From: Micromonospora lupini str. Lupac 08
GTDB taxonomy: Bacteria > Actinomycetota > Actinomycetes > Mycobacteriales > Micromonosporaceae
NCBI RefSeq assembly: GCF_000297395.2
Contig: NZ_HF570108.1
Coordinates: 3,615,397-3,679,396, forward strand
DNA length: 64,000 nucleotides
Direction of reading: 5' to 3'
Made by a program: the position numbers and the translations under genes. The stretch's first letter is position 1. Each line of letters starts with the position of its first letter. Of this stretch, positions 60,192-64,000 are shown piece after piece. Below the pieces are notes generated by a model, which saw only the letters and a program-made list of their open reading frames with translations, made no database searches and had not been told where the DNA came from.

Positions 60192-61781
60192 GCCCGCCAG
60201 CTCGGCGCCGAGCGCCCGCTTGTCCACCTTGCCCACCGCCGTGTGCGGCAGCGCCGTGCGCAGCTCCAACCGGTCGGGCAGCTTGTACGCGGCCAGCCCG
60301 CGGTCGGTGAGGAAGTCGCGTAACTGCCCCAGCGTGGGGGCGTCGGCGCGGGGCACCACCACCGCGCAGGTCTTCTCGCCCAGGACCCGGTCGGGGACGG
60401 CGAGCACGGCGACCTCGCGGACCGCCGGGTGGGCGAGCAGGTGCTCCTCGACCTCGCCGGCCGGGACCTTCTCGCCGCCCCGGTTGACGACCTCCTTGAT
60501 CCGGCCGACCACGACCAGCTCACCCGTCGGCGTCCAGCGGACCAGGTCCCCGGTGCGCAGGAAGCCGTCGGGGGTGAAGGTGTGCGCGTTGTACTCGGGC
60601 ACCCGGTAGTAGCCGCGCAGGGTGGTCGGGCCGCGCACGGTCAGCTCACCCACCTCGCCGGCCGCGACCTGCCGGCCGTCCTCGTCGACGACCCGGAACT
60701 CGTCGTCGGCCGACAGGGCACGGCCCTGGGTGTGCGCGGCCAGCTCCGGCGGGTCGTCCGGGCGGGTGCAGCAGATCGGGCCCTCGGCCATGCCGAAGAA
60801 GTGCGTCAGGCGGATCCCCAGCTCCCGGGTCACCCGGTCGGCCACCGCGGGACTGAGGTTGGCGCCGCCGACCTCGACCACCAGGCCGCTGAGGTCGGCG
60901 CCGAGCACCGGCGCGAGGTCGGCCCACAGCGGCAGGAAGGGCGGCATCAGCGTGGTCAGGGTGACCCGCTCGCGGGCGATCAGCCGGAACGCCTCGTCGG
61001 GGCTGGGACTGCCGGCCAGCACGGCAGTGGCGCCGACCCGCAGCGCGCCGAGGACGCCGGGGCAGCCGAGCGCCGCGTTGTGGGCCACCGGCAGCGCCGC
61101 GAGGTAGACCCCGTCCGGCCCGAAACCCATCGCCGCGGCCGTCGCCCGAAGCTGGTACGCGTAGTCGTCGTGGGTGCGGGGGATCAGCTTCGGCAGGCCT
61201 GTCGAGCCGCCGGAGAGCAGGAAGAACGCGACGTCCGACGGGTCCGGGGCGGGCAGCGGCACCGGCTCGGCGTCCACCTCGGACAGGGCGGTGAACTCGC
61301 CCGGGTCGCCGACGACGAACACCTCCCGCAGCGACGGCGTCTCGGCGCGGACGTCGGCGGCGAGCTTGCGCAGGTCGTACCCCTGGACCTGGTCGACGGT
61401 CACGTACGCGACCGCCTCGGTGTGCGCGCACAGGTGGCCGATCTCGGCGCGCCGGTGCGCGGGCAGGGCCAGCACGGGCAGCGCGCCCAGGCGGAACAGG
61501 GCCAGGCACAGCACCACGAACTCGACGCGGTTGGGCAGTTGGACCACCACGCGGTCGTGCCGGCCGATGCCGTGGGCGCGCAGCCCGGCGGCCATCCGGT
61601 CGGCCCGGCGGTCGAGGTCGCCGTAGGACACCCGTCGGTCGCCGGTGACAAGCGCGACGCGCTCCGGGTCTGTCCGCGCCCACTCCCGGCCCAGGTCGGC
61701 GAGGGACTCGCCGCGCCAGTAGCCCTGCGCGCGGTAGCGCTCGGCCAGCTCCCGCGGCCAGCTCACACATCCGTCCAGCAT
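60189..61781 (-). CDS. Aryl-AMP ligase (salicylate/2,3-dihydroxybenzoate type)
   Basis: 530 residues. FFLLSGGSTGLPKLIPRTHDDY (ATP motif), YLAALPVAHNAALGCPGVLGAL, THFFGMAEGPICCTRPDDP, FLRTGDLVRWTPTGELVVVGRIKEVVNRGGEKV. Same family as DhbE, EntE, YbtE and PchD. In the N-x-x-x-x-[SC] stretch it has HNAALGC: the Cys is as in salicylate-type enzymes, but the usual Tyr after Asn is Ala, which may enlarge the aryl pocket. It should load the N-terminal ArCP of the NRPS. No salicylate synthase gene is visible. Confidence 0.93.
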   Translation of the reverse strand: MLDGCVSWPRELAERYRAQGYWRGESLADLGREWARTDPERVALVTGDRRVSYGDLDRRADRMAAGLRAHGIGRHDRVVVQLPNRVEFVVLCLALFRLGALPVLALPAHRRAEIGHLCAHTEAVAYVTVDQVQGYDLRKLAADVRAETPSLREVFVVGDPGEFTALSEVDAEPVPLPAPDPSDVAFFLLSGGSTGLPKLIPRTHDDYAYQLRATAAAMGFGPDGVYLAALPVAHNAALGCPGVLGALRVGATAVLAGSPSPDEAFRLIARERVTLTTLMPPFLPLWADLAPVLGADLSGLVVEVGGANLSPAVADRVTRELGIRLTHFFGMAEGPICCTRPDDPPELAAHTQGRALSADDEFRVVDEDGRQVAAGEVGELTVRGPTTLRGYYRVPEYNAHTFTPDGFLRTGDLVRWTPTGELVVVGRIKEVVNRGGEKVPAGEVEEHLLAHPAVREVAVLAVPDRVLGEKTCAVVVPRADAPTLGQLRDFLTDRGLAAYKLPDRLELRTALPHTAVGKVDKRALGAELAG

Positions 61782-61833
61782 CCTGTGCCTCCCGTGACGA
61801 CGGTGACAGCGACCCGATCACAAGCTAGTGTGC

Positions 61834-61850
61834 AGATACACGAGATACAA
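61834..61850. promoter_or_regulatory. Cluster motif site H (divergent promoter)
   Basis: AGATACACGAGATACAA contains two AGATAC half-sites 10 bp apart, with GTGATAG further right. It lies between the aryl-AMP ligase and the methyltransferase pair. Confidence 0.7.
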
Positions 61851-61874
61851 GACACGTGATAGTGGAGGCGGTTG

Positions 61875-62912
61875 ATGCTGGCGGCGCGGCCCCGTACCGA
61901 CCTCGGTGCGCTGACCCGGCTCACCGAACTCGCCGACTACATCGTGCCGTTCACCATCCGGGTGATCGCCCACCTGGGCGTCGCCGACCAGCTCGCCGAC
62001 GGGCCACGGCCGGTCACCGAGCTGGCCGAGGCCACCGGCGCGCACGCGCCGTCGCTGCTGCGCGCCCTACGCGCGCTCGCCGGCAAGGGCATCTTCACCG
62101 AGGTCGAACCCGAGGTGTTCGGCCTGACGAAACTCGCCGAACCGCTGCGCACCGACCACCCGCTGTCGCTGCGCGACGCGTACCCCCTGATGGCCGCGGA
62201 CGTGCGCGCCTGGGCCGGGCTCGGCGACTGCCTGCGCACCGGCGAGGCCGCCTTTCCCCGGATCCACGGCGCCGACTACTGGTCCTACCTGGCCGGGCAT
62301 CCCGCCGACAGCCTCGCCGTCGACCGCTGGATGTCCAGCCTGACCCGGCTGCACCTGCGGACCGTCCTGCCGGCGTGGCCGTGGGCGCAGGCCCGGCAAC
62401 TCGTCGACGTGGGCGGTGGCGACGGCGCGTTCCTGGCCGGCCTGCTGCGCCGCTGCCCGCACCTGCACGGCACCCTGCTCGACCTGCCCCACGTGGTGTC
62501 CGCCGCGCCGGCGCTGCTCGCCGAGGCCGGGGTGGCCGACCGGTGCCGGATCGTGGCGGGCAGCTTCTTCGACCCGCTGCCGGCCGACGCCGACCTGTAC
62601 GTACTCAAGACGATCCTGCCCGGCTGGGACGACGCCGACGCCACGGCCATCCTGCGCCGGATCGCCGCGGCCATGGGCCCGCAGAGCCGGCTGCTGCTGC
62701 TGGAAGCGATCATCCCCACCGGCGACGTCTTCGACGTCGCCAAGCTCGTCGACCTGCACACCCTGGTGCTCACCGGCGGTCGGCACCGCACCCGCGACGA
62801 CCTCGTCGACCTGTTGGCCGGCGCCGGCCTGCGGCTGGACCGGATCGTCGCCACGCCCACCCTCACCGTGATCGCCGCCGGTCCCGCCGGGCCGCAGCTG
62901 ACATCCCCCTAG
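61875..62912 (+). CDS. SAM-dependent O-methyltransferase (MmcR type), paralogue 1
   Basis: 345 residues. LTELADYIVPFTIRVIAHLGVADQL, then LRALAGKGIFTEVEPEVFGLTKLAEPL; SAM motif QLVDVGGGDGAFLAGLL; LYVLKTILPGWDDADATAIL holds Pro-Gly-Trp where the usual His-Asp-Trp would be, so the catalytic base His may be missing. ATG 61875. Its N-terminal 72 codons are 98% identical in DNA to the next gene. Confidence 0.9.
   Translation: MLAARPRTDLGALTRLTELADYIVPFTIRVIAHLGVADQLADGPRPVTELAEATGAHAPSLLRALRALAGKGIFTEVEPEVFGLTKLAEPLRTDHPLSLRDAYPLMAADVRAWAGLGDCLRTGEAAFPRIHGADYWSYLAGHPADSLAVDRWMSSLTRLHLRTVLPAWPWAQARQLVDVGGGDGAFLAGLLRRCPHLHGTLLDLPHVVSAAPALLAEAGVADRCRIVAGSFFDPLPADADLYVLKTILPGWDDADATAILRRIAAAMGPQSRLLLLEAIIPTGDVFDVAKLVDLHTLVLTGGRHRTRDDLVDLLAGAGLRLDRIVATPTLTVIAAGPAGPQLTSP
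61974..62189 (+). repeat. 216-bp near-identical segment, copy 1
   Basis: Matches 63021-63236 with four mismatches. Encodes the winged-helix part of the methyltransferase. Confidence 0.9.
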
Positions 62913-62921
62913 GAGGAATCG

Positions 62922-63944
62922 ATGGCCCCGAGCCGACCCCGGATCGACATCGAGTCGGTGTTCCGACTGACCGAGCTGGCCGACTACATCGTGCCGTTCA
63001 CCGTGCGCGCGGTCGCCGAGCTGGGCGTCGCCGACCAGCTCGTCGACGGGCCACGGCCGGTCACCGAGCTGGCCGAGGCCACCGGCGCGCACGCGCCGTC
63101 GCTGCTGCGCGCCCTACGCGCGCTCGCCGGCAAGGGCATCTTCACCGAGGTCGAACCCGAGGTGTTCGGCCTGACGAAACTCGCCGAGCCGCTGCGCACC
63201 GACCACCCGCTGTCCCTGCGCGACGCGTACCCGCTGCTCGAGCCGGACATCGAGGCGTGGGCACACTTCGACCACAGCATCCGCACCGGGCAGGCGTCGT
63301 TCGACCAGGTCCACCCCGAGGGCTACTGGCCGTACATGGCCGCCCACCCGCACGACAGCGCCCGCTTCGACGCCTCCCAACAGGCCGCCACCCGACTCGA
63401 GCTGCGGGCCGCGCTGCCCGCGTACCCCTGGGGTGAGCTGAGCACTGTGGTCGACGTCGGCGGCGGCAACGGCGCCTTCCTCGGCGGCATCATGGCCCGC
63501 TTCCCGCAGTTGCAGGGCACCCTGTTCGACCTGCCGCACGTGGTCGCCGAGGCCGAACCGGTGCTGCAGAAGCTCGGCGTGGCCCAGCGGTGCACGGTGA
63601 CCGGCGGCAGCTTCTTCGAGACCATCCCGGCGGGCGCGGACGCGTACCTGCTCAAGCGGATCCTCTACGGCTGGGACGACGACAACGCCGTACGGCTGCT
63701 GACGGCCGTGCGGGCGGCGATGCGGCCGGACAGCCGGCTGCTGGTGCTGGAGCCGGTGGTCGAGGCCGGCGACCGCTTCGACGTGGGCCGCCTCTACGAC
63801 CTGCTCCTGCTGGCCATGGTCGGCGGTGGCGCCCGCTCCCGCGAGCACATCGAACGGCTGCTGGACGCCGCCGACCTGCGGCTGGGACGCAGCGTGCCCA
63901 CCATGATGTTCCCCATCCTCGAGATCGTCCCGAAGGAGGCGTGA
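62922..63944 (+). CDS. SAM-dependent O-methyltransferase (MmcR type), paralogue 2
   Basis: 340 residues. LTELADYIVPFTVRAVAELGVADQL; TVVDVGGGNGAFLGGIMARF; GSFFETIPAGADAYLLKRILYGWDDDNAV, where the usual HDW reads YGW, again lacking the His. AGGAGG lies 5 bp before ATG 62922. Second of a tandem pair; the 216-bp identity with its neighbour indicates recent conversion while the catalytic halves are clearly different. Two distinct methylations, or one enzyme with a lost function, are both possible. Confidence 0.9.
   Translation: MAPSRPRIDIESVFRLTELADYIVPFTVRAVAELGVADQLVDGPRPVTELAEATGAHAPSLLRALRALAGKGIFTEVEPEVFGLTKLAEPLRTDHPLSLRDAYPLLEPDIEAWAHFDHSIRTGQASFDQVHPEGYWPYMAAHPHDSARFDASQQAATRLELRAALPAYPWGELSTVVDVGGGNGAFLGGIMARFPQLQGTLFDLPHVVAEAEPVLQKLGVAQRCTVTGGSFFETIPAGADAYLLKRILYGWDDDNAVRLLTAVRAAMRPDSRLLVLEPVVEAGDRFDVGRLYDLLLLAMVGGGARSREHIERLLDAADLRLGRSVPTMMFPILEIVPKEA
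63021..63236 (+). repeat. 216-bp near-identical segment, copy 2
   Basis: Partner of 61974-62189, offset 1047 bp; 212 of 216 bases identical. Confidence 0.9.
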
Positions 63945-63947
63945 GCG

Positions 63948-64000
63948 ATGCGACTGGTCGTGGACTTCTCCCGCTGTGAGAGCAACGCGGTCTGCGTGGG
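63948..64000 (+). CDS. Ferredoxin start (partial, runs off right edge)
   Basis: MRLVVDFSRCESNAVCV is the N-terminus of small actinomycete 3Fe-4S/4Fe-4S ferredoxins that serve cytochromes P450. GGAGG precedes ATG 63948. A P450 or other redox partner probably follows outside the window. Confidence 0.75.
   Translation, partial: MRLVVDFSRCESNAVCV

Overview
The window is very GC-rich, with third codon positions almost always G or C, and many genes start with GTG or overlap as GTGA/ATGA. This points to an actinomycete. A mycothiol-type DinB/maleylpyruvate-isomerase relative and several actinobacterial gene families fit Micromonosporaceae, but the genus is inference. No rRNA, tRNA or CRISPR array was found.

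Positions 1-14.3 kb are a patchwork of small regulatory units. They include an MFS exporter, TetR regulator and flavin monooxygenase/SDR unit with two matching TetR operators (1771, 2481); a LysE exporter; a DUF1992 protein; and an MFS exporter framed by 10-bp-phased CGAAC repeats. Two flavoenzymes resemble antibiotic-inactivating enzymes: one like rifampicin monooxygenase (10.8-12.3 kb) and one like TetX (12.4-13.5 kb). Each lies next to a TetR gene. One TetR promoter carries two copies of a sequence matching the core of the classical tet operator.

Positions 14.3-18.8 kb are a mobile-element graveyard. It holds a transposase helix-turn-helix remnant, a GIY-YIG gene with an in-frame stop, a resolvase tail cut by a decayed IS5-type element, an intact endonuclease VII-like HNH gene, and a complete IS630-type element with TA duplications inserted in a uridine-kinase-like remnant. 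Next come an MFS tail fragment, a GlxA-type regulator, a cupin, an HNH protein and a MobA-like nucleotidyltransferase (to 21.2 kb).

From 21.4 kb to the right edge there is one large biosynthetic gene cluster, which continues past the window. Its core is a two-protein NRPS line (34.9-46.3 kb): ArCP-Cy-A-PCP-Cy-A-PCP, then docking-Cy-A(MT)-PCP-degenerate TE. A thiazolinyl-imine reductase (47.4 kb), a free thioesterase and an aryl-AMP ligase (60.2-61.8 kb) complete a pyochelin/yersiniabactin-like logic: an aryl cap followed by three cyclised residues, the last probably reduced and N-methylated. Modules 2 and 3 read as cysteine; module 1 does not. Around the core sit a carbamoyltransferase, orphan FAD and 2Fe-2S subunits of the CO/xanthine dehydrogenase family, a saccharopine-dehydrogenase-like reductase, a free condensation domain, a ferritin-like diiron protein, a GMC oxidoreductase, four acyl-CoA-dehydrogenase-fold flavoproteins, a frameshifted PlsX, a hotdog thioesterase, an FAAL/ACP pair, four methyltransferases, an LLM monooxygenase, two VOC proteins, an ABC exporter and the start of a ferredoxin. 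I do not recognise the whole combination as a known pathway.

The cluster appears to be one regulon. A short sequence, roughly YTYGTATCT(G/T), recurs singly or in pairs in at least seven of its promoter regions (about 21.36, 24.38, 27.93, 33.83, 54.12, 56.88 and 61.84 kb), a weaker copy lies at 30.85 kb, and I did not find it in the promoters left of 21 kb that I checked. No regulator gene is visible inside the cluster, so its binding protein is probably encoded outside the window. Other structural signals are a 97-bp MITE whose target duplication contains a gene's stop codon, three GC-rich tandem arrays, and signs of gene conversion between methyltransferase genes and between adenylation domains.
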